Assembly: GCA_026770615.1 (NCBI GenBank)
Contig: MU631530.1
Span: forward strand, 53,214 to 80,698
Source of the DNA: Pavlovales sp. CCMP2436
Taxonomy: Eukaryota; Haptophyta; Pavlovophyceae; Pavlovales
Reading direction: 5' to 3'
Length of the DNA: 27,485 nt
The notes beneath the pieces were generated by a model. It was not told the DNA's origin. It saw only the letters and a program-made list of their open reading frames with translations, and searched no databases. Position numbers and translations under genes: made by a program. Shown here one piece after another: positions 1 through 7,560 of this stretch. Position 1 is the stretch's first letter. Each line of letters opens with the position of its first letter.

Positions 1-403
1 CGCGACCGTATTATCCTCCGCGGACCTGTGCAGAGTGCGAACGTGCGGCCAACGTGCGGCGTGTGTGCGGCCCGTGTGTGCTTTTTTGCAGTTCGCGAGC
101 AGGCCGACCGAGTTTAATGTGCGGCGTGTGTGCGGCCAACGTGTGGCGTGTGTGCGGCGAGTGTGCGGCCCGTGCGTGATTTTTTGCAGTTCGCGAGCAG
201 GGCGACCGTATTATCCTCCGCGGACCCGTGCAGTGCGAACGTGCGGCCAACGTGCGGCCAACGCGAATCGAACGAGAACCGAACGCGACTTTGAAGACTC
301 GGCAGAACTTCGCGGGCAGGACAGCCGGGCAGGGCAGGCAGGGAGGGGGGGGGGGCACACATACCGAAGCTCCCAGGGAGGGCCGTTCGCGGGGGGGGTC
401 GGG
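1..403 (+). repeat. Left terminal inverted repeat of the PLV
   Basis: The reverse complement of 14641-15042 matches this segment base for base apart from about three substitutions and one base in a G run (11 G here, 10 C on the right). Homology stops sharply at 403/14641. It is GC-rich and contains its own internal repeats. The outermost bases coincide with the start of the window, so the true end could lie further out. Confidence 0.95.
3..259 (+). repeat. Subrepeats inside the left TIR
   Basis: The block starting GCGACCGTATTATCCTCCGC at 3 recurs at 203, each copy followed by GTGCGGCCAACGTGCGGC-type repeats, giving a ~200-bp period. A second block (GTGCGGCCCGTG, then a T run, then GCAGTTCGCGAGCAGG) occurs near 67-107 and 164-204. 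The same pattern is mirrored in the right TIR. Because the terminal block is itself a repeat unit, the assembled end may be a collapsed array. Confidence 0.8.
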
Positions 404-421
404 TCCGACGTGGGTGGTGGC

Positions 422-519
422 GATGTGGAAGCAAACATGATCGTTGGTGATGTTGGAAGCGAACATGATCGTTGGTGATGTGGAAGCCGACATGATCGTT
501 GGTGATGTGGAAGCCGACG
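422..519 (+). repeat. 27-bp tandem repeat just inside the left TIR
   Basis: Three full copies (422-448, 449-476, 477-503) and a partial fourth of a unit beginning GATGTGGAAGC and ending ATGATCGTTGGT. The second copy has one extra T. It lies only next to the left TIR and has no counterpart at the right end. Confidence 0.9.
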
Positions 520-560
520 TTGTCGCACCAGGCCGCCGACGTTATCGCACCAGGCCGCCG
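517..560 (+). repeat. 22-bp tandem repeat, two copies
   Basis: Two adjacent copies of a unit reading ACGTTRTCGCACCAGGCCGC plus CG (517-538, 539-560), continuing directly from the 27-bp array. Confidence 0.75.
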
Positions 561-618
561 AGGTGGCAGGGGCCGCCGCCGCCGAGTCCCACCCGCCGCC
601 GCGCTGGTCAACCAAGCC

Positions 619-681
619 CTCAACGAGCCTCCCGTCTTTTGTCGTCCCGCCCGGAGTCTCTCAACGAGCCTCCCGTCTTTT
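619..681 (+). repeat. 22-bp direct repeat pair
   Basis: A 22-bp block starting CTCAACGAGCCTCCCGTCTT occurs at 619-640 and again at 660-681, separated by 19 bp of unrelated sequence. The function is unknown. Confidence 0.8.
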
Positions 682-1089
682 TTGCCGCCGTCATTTTTAA
701 AAGGGAGGGGATGCGATCAGAGTCCCATCTTTTTTCAAAGTAGAAAACACACACGATCAAATAAGATCGCACACGGTCGAAGCGCACGATCGTAAATGAG
801 TCAGGACGGCTTTTCGCGCTCGGTCTTTAGTGACTTTATTTACATATACTTCTTTTATAGAGAGTTCTAAAAAATAATTTGAGAATTACAGAGTGATGGT
901 TTTGCAAATCAAAAAAAAATACTGAAAACGATTCTCCATAGCCGGACGGCTTTGATCGAAAAAAGAGCGCACCATGTGAAACGCACTGGTGCCGTACTTC
1001 TTTAGGAGCGAACCACAATGCCGTGTGCAAGTCATTTTGGATCGTGCGCTTCAACCGTGCATGCTCATAATTGATGATCTTGGTAGACT
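682..1089. other. AT-richer non-coding stretch between left repeats and first gene
   Basis: Composition drops from the GC-rich TIR to A/T-rich sequence with T and A runs (around 687-700, 837-920). No reading frame with an ATG start and recognisable content was found. It would be the 3' region of the minus-strand cluster that ends at 1090. Confidence 0.5.
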
Positions 1090-2421
1090 CTAGGGTGCTC
1101 CACGGTTCCGACGCTGCGCGACGAATCCTGTAAGCGTGTCTGCAATGGTCCTCCTTGCCGCGGCTTCCTGTCGTTGCTGCTTCCGAACCGCAGCTGCCTT
1201 GACCTTCTTTTCCGCGACCAACAGAAGGGCGTCGTCTATACGTTTCTGGTCGATACTTTTTGCCTTGCCGCTCTGTTTGAAGCGGCTCGCGATCGTCTGA
1301 AGAGCATCCTGCTCGTTAAGCTGTCTTGCTTTTTGGATATTGTACTCACTCATCACGAGGTTGCGCACAGCGGTCAGGCTGATGAAGGTCAGAGAGTACC
1401 TATTCGGAGGTATTTGTGCATTCGCCAGATAGGCGAGACGGTATTGGTCTTTCGTATCAGCTATGAATTGGGTTAGATCTAGGACCGCGAGAAGATCAAT
1501 CGTACGCAGGGTCGGACGTTGCATCTCGACCCATGCAGGCGCCTGTGATTTGAGGTGTGCTACCTCATCCGACTCACGCAAAGCTGTCATCTCAGCAGCC
1601 TGCGTGAGAGCACTAGCGGCCCCTGTGTCTTCGCCGGTTATGTACGGTGAAGGATGCGGATTTGATTGTATTACAGGGACACCGGTTATAGTCATAGCCT
1701 CTTCGACGGGTTTAGACGGCATCAACGGAGACTTCCTGCTTCCCCTAGTCGGTGTCGCCGGCGATGCACTCGGACCGGCTTGGGTCGTGATTGGTATTTT
1801 AGGCACTGCAACCGATGATATTACCGGTGCCATTGGATTGAAAATCTGACGAGCACCAGGAACTTGCTGGACGACGTACGTAGGCGGTGCAGTGACAGAT
1901 CCGGCCATATTCAGCAGTCTCGATTGCTGAAAGAAATTTGACGATGCGACAAAGCCCGTGGCGTCCACCGCACGTGCTCCCACGAATACGGCAGGTTGAA
2001 TCCCCATTGAAAGCCTATGAGCAAGAAATGGAGCGTCGCGCAGGCTTATATAGTTCTTGAGGGTCTGGTCGGTTGTGATCGTCACCTCTGGTATGCCGTA
2101 ACCTGCATTTAAGACAGTAAGCTCGCTTCTAAACGAATCTGGGGCGGATTCAGGCTCGGGAACGGTATAGTCGATAAGAATAGGTTCCTTGTGTAGAGAG
2201 AGTTTCACTGACGACTCGTCATGTTGCACCCCAGTCCACATATCCTTGGAAGGCCAAAGGTGAAACATGGCCCCGACATAGGGATTTCCGTCTGAGGTAG
2301 TGTAGTATGTGGAGCGCGGTCGAGGGTCGGATGGCTGGATAGCGTATGGATTCATGTATTGATTGTTGTGTTTTTCGTGATTAGCAAAGTGCGTCATGCT
2401 GTTTGTAATGGTGTTTGTCAT
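1090..2421 (-). CDS. Unknown PLV protein, 443 aa
   Basis: Intact frame from ATG at 2421 to TAG at 1090. I do not recognise the family. The N-terminal ~190 residues look folded, with aromatic and beta-type stretches (NPYVGAMFHLWPS near residue 46). Residues ~190-270 are rich in Pro, Ser, Thr and Val and are probably disordered. The C-terminal ~80 residues are helical and strongly basic (EKKVKAAAVRKQQRQEAAAR), as in a nucleic-acid-binding or coiled-coil tail. The start codon lies 2 nt after the stop of the ATPase gene on the same strand, so the two are probably co-expressed, and a structural or packaging role is the natural guess. No lesion is visible. Confidence 0.85.
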   Translation of the reverse strand: MTNTITNSMTHFANHEKHNNQYMNPYAIQPSDPRPRSTYYTTSDGNPYVGAMFHLWPSKDMWTGVQHDESSVKLSLHKEPILIDYTVPEPESAPDSFRSELTVLNAGYGIPEVTITTDQTLKNYISLRDAPFLAHRLSMGIQPAVFVGARAVDATGFVASSNFFQQSRLLNMAGSVTAPPTYVVQQVPGARQIFNPMAPVISSVAVPKIPITTQAGPSASPATPTRGSRKSPLMPSKPVEEAMTITGVPVIQSNPHPSPYITGEDTGAASALTQAAEMTALRESDEVAHLKSQAPAWVEMQRPTLRTIDLLAVLDLTQFIADTKDQYRLAYLANAQIPPNRYSLTFISLTAVRNLVMSEYNIQKARQLNEQDALQTIASRFKQSGKAKSIDQKRIDDALLLVAEKKVKAAAVRKQQRQEAAARRTIADTLTGFVAQRRNRGAP

Positions 2422-2423
2422 TT

Positions 2424-3146
2424 TTAAGTTACCACCAATCTGGAAAACCGATTATAGATCTCACCCGACCCAACATCGATCCACATGAATACATGAGGGT
2501 CTCCGCCCGCCTTGAAAACATGTCGGTAAATAACATCAAACTCCTCTCGCGAGCGGGGTACAAGCTCTGACCGAACATTCTCGATCTCCTGCAAATTTGC
2601 TGATTTGAACAGTGCGATGTGCGAGAGCAGTTTGCGTGTGCTGAGAGGTAGCGCATTAAAAGTTTGAGAAATGACCCACACGGAAAGCTGCAGATGACAA
2701 CGATTCGCGATCGTTCGCTCGAGTTGCTTTCTCAACGAAGAGTCCTTCAACGAGGTCATAAAATCATCAATGAGCAGCAGACTCTCCTTGCCCGCCTTTG
2801 CCGACACCTCGCAGCACGCAATGATTTCACTGAGAATCTCGCTATTAAACTCATGTGCGAGTGAGTGGTGACCCTTGAATGGGTTGTCCTTCATCGACTC
2901 GAACGATCCCTGAGGTACGAGCACGAACACGCGATTGAATTGATTGATGAAAATAGGTGGATGCTGCTGGGTTAAAAATGCGGTGCTGAGACTGCTTTTT
3001 CCGCTGCGTGGTGGCCCGAGAAAAGCTATAAAGCTATGATTCTGCGGTAGCGGGTGTGGGATGTCGTGGTACGGTGTATCGCACAAAAACGTAAGTGTGT
3101 GGATTTTAATGTCGTTAAACTCCTCTACAACCGTCGGAGGACTCAT
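2424..3146 (-). CDS. Genome-packaging ATPase, FtsK/HerA superfamily (A32-like)
   Basis: Intact 240-aa protein. Walker A is GPPRSGKS at residues 44-51, Walker B is LLLIDD at 123-128, and a conserved polar motif WVISQTFNALP (157-167) is followed by an Arg-containing segment. Length and motif order match the packaging ATPases of PLVs, virophages and Polintons, which pump DNA into preformed capsids. It sits between the 101-aa gene (5 nt upstream) and the 443-aa gene (2 nt downstream), and diverges from the capsid cluster. No frameshift or stop is seen, in contrast to the major capsid gene, so purifying selection may have acted until recently. Confidence 0.93.
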   Translation of the reverse strand: MSPPTVVEEFNDIKIHTLTFLCDTPYHDIPHPLPQNHSFIAFLGPPRSGKSSLSTAFLTQQHPPIFINQFNRVFVLVPQGSFESMKDNPFKGHHSLAHEFNSEILSEIIACCEVSAKAGKESLLLIDDFMTSLKDSSLRKQLERTIANRCHLQLSVWVISQTFNALPLSTRKLLSHIALFKSANLQEIENVRSELVPRSREEFDVIYRHVFKAGGDPHVFMWIDVGSGEIYNRFSRLVVT

Positions 3147-3151
3147 CGTGG

Positions 3152-3457
3152 TTAGCAGTAGCGGATATAATTCTCTCTGGGTGGCGCAGCGGGTGCGGTT
3201 ATTGGAATAGGAGTGTGGATAGGTGGTAACGACGGTGGAATGCCTGGTATGCAGTAACCGAGCAGCTTCAACCTGAGTTTTTCCATCTTGTGGTGCGTTG
3301 TCTCGGCATTGTATCGATCGCGTGCAGCGGCGAGTGCACGAATCTGGCCAGGTGTTGCCTTTTTTTTAGCCGTCTGCGTCGACTGGTCGACGACTGGGAT
3401 CGAGAGGCAGGCCGACTGTTCTTCGGTGACAGGATTGCACGTTGGGGTTTCCGTCAT
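3152..3457 (-). CDS. Small basic/proline-rich protein, 101 aa
   Basis: The ATG at 3457 is preferred over an upstream in-frame Met at 3490, because the latter would run through the A-rich promoter region. Residues 31-66 form a basic, probably helical segment (KKKATPGQIRALAAARDRYN) and 67-93 are Pro/Ile-rich. The protein ends in an aromatic-rich tail. The family is not recognised. It is the first gene of the minus-strand cluster and shares the 42-bp divergent promoter with the minor capsid gene, so a virion role such as DNA condensation or scaffolding is possible, but this is inference. Confidence 0.7.
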   Translation of the reverse strand: MTETPTCNPVTEEQSACLSIPVVDQSTQTAKKKATPGQIRALAAARDRYNAETTHHKMEKLRLKLLGYCIPGIPPSLPPIHTPIPITAPAAPPRENYIRYC

Positions 3458-3475
3458 TATGATTATATACAAGGA

Positions 3476-3487
3476 AAAAAATCTAGA
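3476..3487. promoter_or_regulatory. Divergent TCTA promoter between the packaging and capsid clusters
   Basis: The only gap between the divergent genes is 42 bp and A/T-rich. It contains an A run followed by TCTAGA, a palindrome that presents TCTA on both strands, 15 nt before the minor-capsid ATG (3500) and ~25 nt before the 101-aa ATG (3457). A TATATA-like run (3463-3470) lies beside it. TCTA in an A/T-rich context is the late promoter reported for CroV and mavirus; its use here is inference. Confidence 0.5.
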
Positions 3488-3499
3488 CAACTAGTACCA

Positions 3500-4279
3500 A
3501 TGACGAGCCAGCAGTTCATATATTTGTCATCGGTGTCGGCAGACAATTTTCCGCTTGGCGAGTATCGTCGTGACTGTTGCGATTGGGACCTGGGTATACC
3601 GCTCAATTGCATGCAAGATGAGAAAATACTGGTCCAGCTGGCATCGGCAGCGATACCTATCTCGCACCTCACCGTAAATGTGACAAATAACGTCTTCCGA
3701 TTTACTGACAACAACAATGCGGGTGTTCTCTCTACGTTCACCATGACACCGGGTTATTATGCGACCATAACGGCATTCGTTACTGCCTTTAATGCCACGT
3801 GGCTCGCGGCGTTTCCGCTTAGGACTGTTACGGTCTCATACACCTCTGGTGATTTCAAATTGAAGATTGTGAACTCAAGCGCAACAAATACGACCACCAT
3901 ATACCCTTCGGGATCTACAATGAACCAGCTCCTGGGGACGGGAAGCCTTTCCAACATCCTCACTTCTACAGTTTCCAAATTCCTACCTTACTTCTTCGAC
4001 ATCAGCGGACCTCGCGCAATACGCCTTGTCGCCCCGCAACTAGATATGCATACCACCGACTCGTTAGGCAACGGAAGTTCGCTAAATACATTCGCGTCAA
4101 TCCCGATAAATGTGCCGTGGGGCTCTACGCAGACTTTTTTGTCCCCGTTTTCAATGCTACTCGAAACTACAAGAAAAAGAATCTCAACACTGCGTGTCCA
4201 ACTGGTGACAGACAACGGCGATTTGTACGATACAAATGGGCTTGAGTGGACTTGTGCATTATCAGTCTTCATCGTCTAA
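3500..4279 (+). CDS. Minor capsid protein (penton-like, single jelly-roll)
   Basis: Intact 259-aa protein from ATG 3500. It has beta-rich sequence throughout and the C-terminal signature of PLV/Polinton penton proteins: a basic strand (RKRISTLRVQLVTDNGDLYD) followed by NGLEWTCALSVFIV, resembling the family pattern of I-x-V-x-L-x-D-x-x-G then NG-x-x-W. In this family the protein forms pentamers at the capsid vertices. The frame is open further upstream to 3290, but that part overlaps the opposite-strand gene, and the promoter lies just before 3500. It is followed by the Gly/Ala-rich gene and the major capsid gene on the same strand. Confidence 0.85.
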   Translation: MTSQQFIYLSSVSADNFPLGEYRRDCCDWDLGIPLNCMQDEKILVQLASAAIPISHLTVNVTNNVFRFTDNNNAGVLSTFTMTPGYYATITAFVTAFNATWLAAFPLRTVTVSYTSGDFKLKIVNSSATNTTTIYPSGSTMNQLLGTGSLSNILTSTVSKFLPYFFDISGPRAIRLVAPQLDMHTTDSLGNGSSLNTFASIPINVPWGSTQTFLSPFSMLLETTRKRISTLRVQLVTDNGDLYDTNGLEWTCALSVFIV

Positions 4280-4286
4280 AAAAAAC
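4275..4286 (+). promoter_or_regulatory. TCTA plus A-run upstream of the Gly/Ala-rich gene
   Basis: TCTA at 4275-4278 overlaps the stop codon of the minor capsid gene and runs into eight As, ending 8 nt before an ATG at 4287. It has the same arrangement as the other candidate late promoters of this element. Confidence 0.35.
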
Positions 4287-4629
4287 ATGTGGGACTGTTA
4301 CCACCAATCAAAATAGGACTATTCGGACGTTTATCGCAGGGAGCGAAGCACATCGGACGCACCGCCGGGGCTGGAATAGGCAGCATCGGTCGCTTCACGA
4401 GCACGTTTCTTGCAGGCGCAGGGAAGGCCGCTCAGCAAGTAGCCGACATCGGTCATCAGGCACGAGACTCGCGGAAGCTATCCCTATTTTGAAGAATATA
4501 CCCGTCGTTCAAGGTCTCGTAGGTGTAGGAAAGTCGGTGATGAACACGGTCGGGCTCGCCGGATCCGTTGCAAGCACTACTGGAGCGGCTGGTAAACTCC
4601 TGACCCTGTTTATTGGGATAGCGAACTGA
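4287..4629 (+). pseudogene. Small Gly/Ala-rich, probably membrane-active virion protein, frameshifted
   Basis: Two overlapping frames together describe one protein. The first (from about 4289, no proper ATG in frame) contains GLFGRLSQGAKHIGRTAGAG and an Ala/Gly/Phe stretch. The second, from about 4470 to the TAA at 4629, contains AIPILKNIPVVQGLVGVGKS and a Gly/Ala/Val-rich end. Both parts are amphipathic and Gly-rich, like small membrane-interacting capsid proteins of adenovirus-type viruses (pVI or pX type), and the place between the two capsid genes fits. The ATG at 4287 is in a third frame that stops after nine codons, so the start is damaged too. The functional comparison is inference from composition only. 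Confidence 0.5.
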
Positions 4630-4632
4630 ATT

Positions 4633-4641
4633 AAAAATCTA
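4633..4641 (+). promoter_or_regulatory. AAAAATCTA motif upstream of the major capsid gene
   Basis: TCTA at 4638-4641 preceded by five As, 21 nt before the ATG at 4663. The match to the minor-capsid promoter is AAAAATCTAG. Confidence 0.5.
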
Positions 4642-4662
4642 GCGTACAGATACACTGATACG

Positions 4663-6106
4663 ATGAACGACACAGACCATCAGCATGCTCCTGCTATCCC
4701 GGGTTTCTACGATTTTTCACCCCGCCCACCAGCGGTTAAGAGCGAATGCATTCGAGCGTACATTACCCTTACGAACGGTGCCACTTTTGCGCCAAGTTCG
4801 CAAATTACGTTCGAGCTAGCCTGCGGGACACCCGGGCAGATGATTGACCCAAGTCAGACGGCACTCTCGTTTTGCATCGTGAACGGGACGGCCCAATCGG
4901 TCCAACTTGATAAATCGGCGGCATGTGTTCTTTCGCAGATCGATATTTTTCACGGCTCGAGGCAGCTTAGTTCGATATCTGAGTATAATTTATTGCAGCA
5001 AATGTTGACCGACTTCAGCTGTGGCTGTGACGACTACAAGACCTCAGGCACCCGGCTCTTAGAAAGCCCCGCAGGGCCCCCGGGGGCCCCGCCGGAGGCG
5101 CCTATGTGACTAACATATAACTAACTCGTCACATAGCCCGGGGGCCCACGGGGCCCCGGGGGCCCCACGGATAATCCCCGTACGTTACGCCTTTTCTAAG
5201 AGCCGGTCAGGCACCATGCGTGGCGTTGCGAATTTTGCCCCCGCGGCTATCGCGACAGTAGCAAATTTCACCGATGCTTACTACGCGAGACTCGGTGCAT
5301 CAGTTGCATCTGGTAGCTCTCTGACGGTCTGCGTCCCATTGATCTCCATTCTTAGTTCTTTGTCGATGCGGGCCTGGCCAGTCTCACAAGCCAATGAGAA
5401 CATTCGGATCGTCATTAAACTTGCAGACGTACTGAATTACGGGAAATGGTCGGCTGCCCCTGTTGGGACGTGTGCAATTGACAACTGCAAAATTTGGCTC
5501 TCGTACATCCGTATTGACCCGAACGTCGAACGAAAATGGGTTATCGACCTAGGGGGCGTCGTGTCGATTCCGTGCGTTGATTTCGTTCAGACGTCGACCT
5601 CGGTTGCAGCGGGATCCAACTACGTTAGTATGCCGATCGCGGTGCGAGCTAAATCGGCCTCCGCGATCTTCGTGGCCATTCGCAAAACGGCAAACTTGGG
5701 TGCTCTTGGTGTGTTCAATTGGGATCGTTTCACGGGCGGAAATGTCGTCGGAAATGTTTCATATCGATTCCGGATCGGATCGACCATCATACCGAGCTCA
5801 TACGTCACGGCTGGGGCGGAATCGCGGATGGAACTGATGCGTGCTTTGGGCATGCAGCTTTCGGAGTCTACGGTGCGCACGTGTGTTTCTGCCGCTGGTT
5901 ACCTCTCAACGGCATTTGTGATCGGGGTCTCACTATAGTGCTTTCCGATGACGGAGGCTATGGGCGACGGCCTCCTCGTGGATAGTACTATCATTTTAGA
6001 GATGAATTTGAGGACAGCCCAGACCAGTGCGATCCAACTCGACGCCTTCGTGCAGATGGAGAAAACGCCGGTATTTGCTAACGGAGCCCTCACGTTTGAT
6101 GCATAA
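4663..6106 (+). pseudogene. Major capsid protein (double jelly-roll), interrupted
   Basis: The N-terminal part (4663-5052) has the PLV major-capsid pattern: ITFELACGTPGQMIDPSQTA, then ALSFCIVNG, DIFHG and SEYNLLQQMLTDF. The middle (5216-5935) includes YRFRIGSTIIPSSYV, typical of the second jelly roll. The C-terminus (5939-6106) ends LDAFVQMEKTPVFANGALTF. An insertion at 5052-5206 plus an 8-bp target duplication separates the first two parts; removing 163 bp brings them into one frame. A TAG at 5936-5938 separates the last two, in the same frame. Without the insertion there are 426 codons before the final TAA, counting the TAG, somewhat short for the family. In life it forms the trimeric capsomers. 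If the insertion is spliced and the TAG read through or is an error, the gene may still work. Confidence 0.85.
5052..5206. mobile_element. 155-bp TIR element (MITE or introner-like) inside the major capsid gene
   Basis: The ends are perfect 14-bp inverted repeats, CCGGCTCTTAGAAA (5052-5065) and its complement (5193-5206). The insert is flanked by 8-bp direct repeats TCAGGCAC (5044-5051 and 5207-5214). The interior is palindromic G/C blocks around GTGACTAACATATAACTAAC. An 8-bp duplication fits hAT-type transposition and also introner elements. Reading 5048-5210 as a GC-AG intron removes exactly the inserted length and rejoins the capsid frame; a pyrimidine tract and CTAAG (5196-5200) precede the AG. 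The donor GCACCC is weak. Confidence 0.85.
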
Positions 6107-6330
6107 GAGAGGAAGGAGTGGATACTCATAATAAACAACAAAAAAACAAACAATTGTAATTATCATTACACTCCAAGCGAGACTACTGATAGTCACAGTT
6201 GAACGCCACACACAAGTAGGGAGAGCACTCTCAAACGCAAACATAAAGGGTAAACGCGAAAGTGGGATTTACGTAATCTGGCCAGGCTGGAGTAAGGTTC
6301 CGTTTCTCAAATTTAGTCTGACTACAAATA

Positions 6331-6334
6331 TCTA
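6331..6334 (+). promoter_or_regulatory. TCTA motif 11 nt upstream of ATG 6345
   Basis: TCTA preceded by ACTACAAATA lies 11 nt before the ATG at 6345, the same spacing class as the capsid promoters. It supports 6345 as a real start, against the open frame further upstream. Confidence 0.35.
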
Positions 6335-6344
6335 CAATCGAGCG

Positions 6345-6872
6345 ATGCATGGTTATTCTCACTATATGCCCTATTCAGCACCCGGTAAATCGTTCGATCT
6401 GGTTGGGTACCTTGTCGTTTCACCAACACTCGTGCGGACTCGCGAGACACGCGTACTCAGTATGGCGAACAAGGAAAACGGATGGGAAGCACCTCCGCAT
6501 GACAAGGAATGGCGTAGATGGCTAGGGGCTTCGGAAGGTGTTTACGCCGCGGTTGCCAAGATGTTGACGGACCTTCGCACAGTCATCGATGGCATCTGGT
6601 ACATTTTCGAGAGGGGTACGGGTAAGATCATGAAGCAAGGAGGTTTGCATGTAACACTCGACCAAGCCTCGATTTTTCCTCTCGTACCAAATGTGCTCAC
6701 ACGGAGTCTGTGGCGACAAAACGTGAGGCAAGTTGGCAAAGTACAGGTCACGATCGGTCGTGGGGGTGGAGTAGAGGTGAGTGCGGTCGATGGTGGTCCA
6801 ACACGCCGCTTCAGAAATGCACACACTCCTAAAGAATTATATATGGTGCCTTACGCAGGGAGAAACATTTGA
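6345..6872 (+). CDS. Unknown protein, 175 aa (frame open upstream to 6135)
   Basis: The family is not recognised. From the first ATG at 6345 the protein starts with a Tyr/Pro-rich segment (GYSHYMPYSAPGKSFDLVGY), contains a Trp-rich patch (DKEWRRWLG), and has a beta-like C-terminal half with VGKVQVTIGRGGGVEVSAVD. The same frame is open upstream without ATG to 6135 and reads plausibly (ESGIYVIWPGWSKVPFLKFS), so the real start may be lost upstream, where an ATG at 6099 is blocked by two TAA codons. A TCTA motif before 6345 argues for the shorter form. Its TGA overlaps the ATG of the lipase gene by one base, which suggests translational coupling or one transcript. Confidence 0.6.
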   Translation: MHGYSHYMPYSAPGKSFDLVGYLVVSPTLVRTRETRVLSMANKENGWEAPPHDKEWRRWLGASEGVYAAVAKMLTDLRTVIDGIWYIFERGTGKIMKQGGLHVTLDQASIFPLVPNVLTRSLWRQNVRQVGKVQVTIGRGGGVEVSAVDGGPTRRFRNAHTPKELYMVPYAGRNI

Positions 6873-7487
6873 TGGCACCGCAAGACTTTGGTGCGGTTGG
6901 TAAAATCCTACGACGAGACTTGCCAGTATTCCTACGAGCCTCGTACGCACCCCTCTACGCAGCCGGCATGGAGATGAGTAAGCTAGGCTACTCGATGGAC
7001 TTGAAGTTGAGCTCGAACGAGGCCAAGGTGTTTTTCTAAGCTGCCACAGGTGCAGTTGTGTGCTTCCGTGGGAGCGTGAACGCGGCGGATTGGGCCGAGA
7101 ATTTGCAACTCGGTGTGGGCGTATTCGGTCCGAGACATCAAAAGTCCAAGGTACTCATGGAAAAGGTGCAAGCAAAATACGGACCGTCGCATGCGATCGG
7201 GCACTCACTCGGAGGACACCTTGCAGAGCATTCAGGCGCACGAGGACTCATACTCACCGTGGACAAGGGTGGGCGTTCGTGACTTGGGTGCACAGTCAAA
7301 CCCCAACGAGCTCGATATCCGTGCAAAGGGCGATGTAGTCTCGGCTCTATCTCACGGTGGTCGTCGAGAGGAAGTAGTCCCCACCGGAAAGCCAGCGACG
7401 GCACCCCAACTTTTTCCTGGTCCCATTCGAGCTCCAATCGGCATGATCACCCGGGGAGCGTTCGCACACAATTACTGGCATATCTAA
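6872..7487 (+). pseudogene. Class-3-lipase-like alpha/beta hydrolase with in-frame TAA and a frameshift
   Basis: The frame from ATG 6872 reads 55 codons to a TAA at 7037-7039. It then continues in the same frame with VVCFRGSVNAADWAENLQ and the nucleophile elbow GHSLGG (7199-7216), the pattern of Lipase_3 proteins (FRGT, then GHSLGG). After a TGA at about 7280 the C-terminal part is in another frame, with KGDVVSALSHGGRREE (candidate catalytic Asp) and AHNYWHI (candidate His) ending at TAA 7487. One missing G near 7268-7276 would explain the shift. Such enzymes hydrolyse acyl esters; in a virus of this kind it could act on host membranes during entry or exit. As assembled, the gene is not translatable. 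Confidence 0.75.
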
Positions 7488-7560
7488 ACCAAAAAGAAGC
7501 CCCTTACGGTGTGCTGGCTGGCGGGTGTTCGGGTCGATGTGGATGCCGTGTCGACCCTGT

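Noticed and set aside
422..560. CRISPR-like array
   Set aside because: The units are contiguous tandem repeats without unique spacers, and the context is a eukaryotic viral element.
11..795. Several frames of 60-170 codons in and beside the left TIR, and their mirror images at 14526-15032
   Set aside because: They are open because of GC-rich repeats, occur on both strands at once, and their proteins are Arg/Pro/Ala/His-rich repeats.
836..1054. A 72-codon minus-strand frame downstream of the 443-aa gene
   Set aside because: It has no ATG (it begins at TTG), its content is low-complexity hydrophobic, and the nearest ATG upstream stops after three codons.
3290..3499. Upstream extension of the minor capsid gene
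   Set aside because: It overlaps the 101-aa gene on the other strand and would run through the promoter; ATG 3500 gives the expected N-terminus.
5936..7039. Reassigned stop codons (TAA/TAG read as an amino acid) to explain the in-frame stops
   Set aside because: The intact ATPase, minor capsid and 443-aa genes end in TAA or TAG at sensible places and have no internal stops; two or three isolated stops are better explained by decay or base error.
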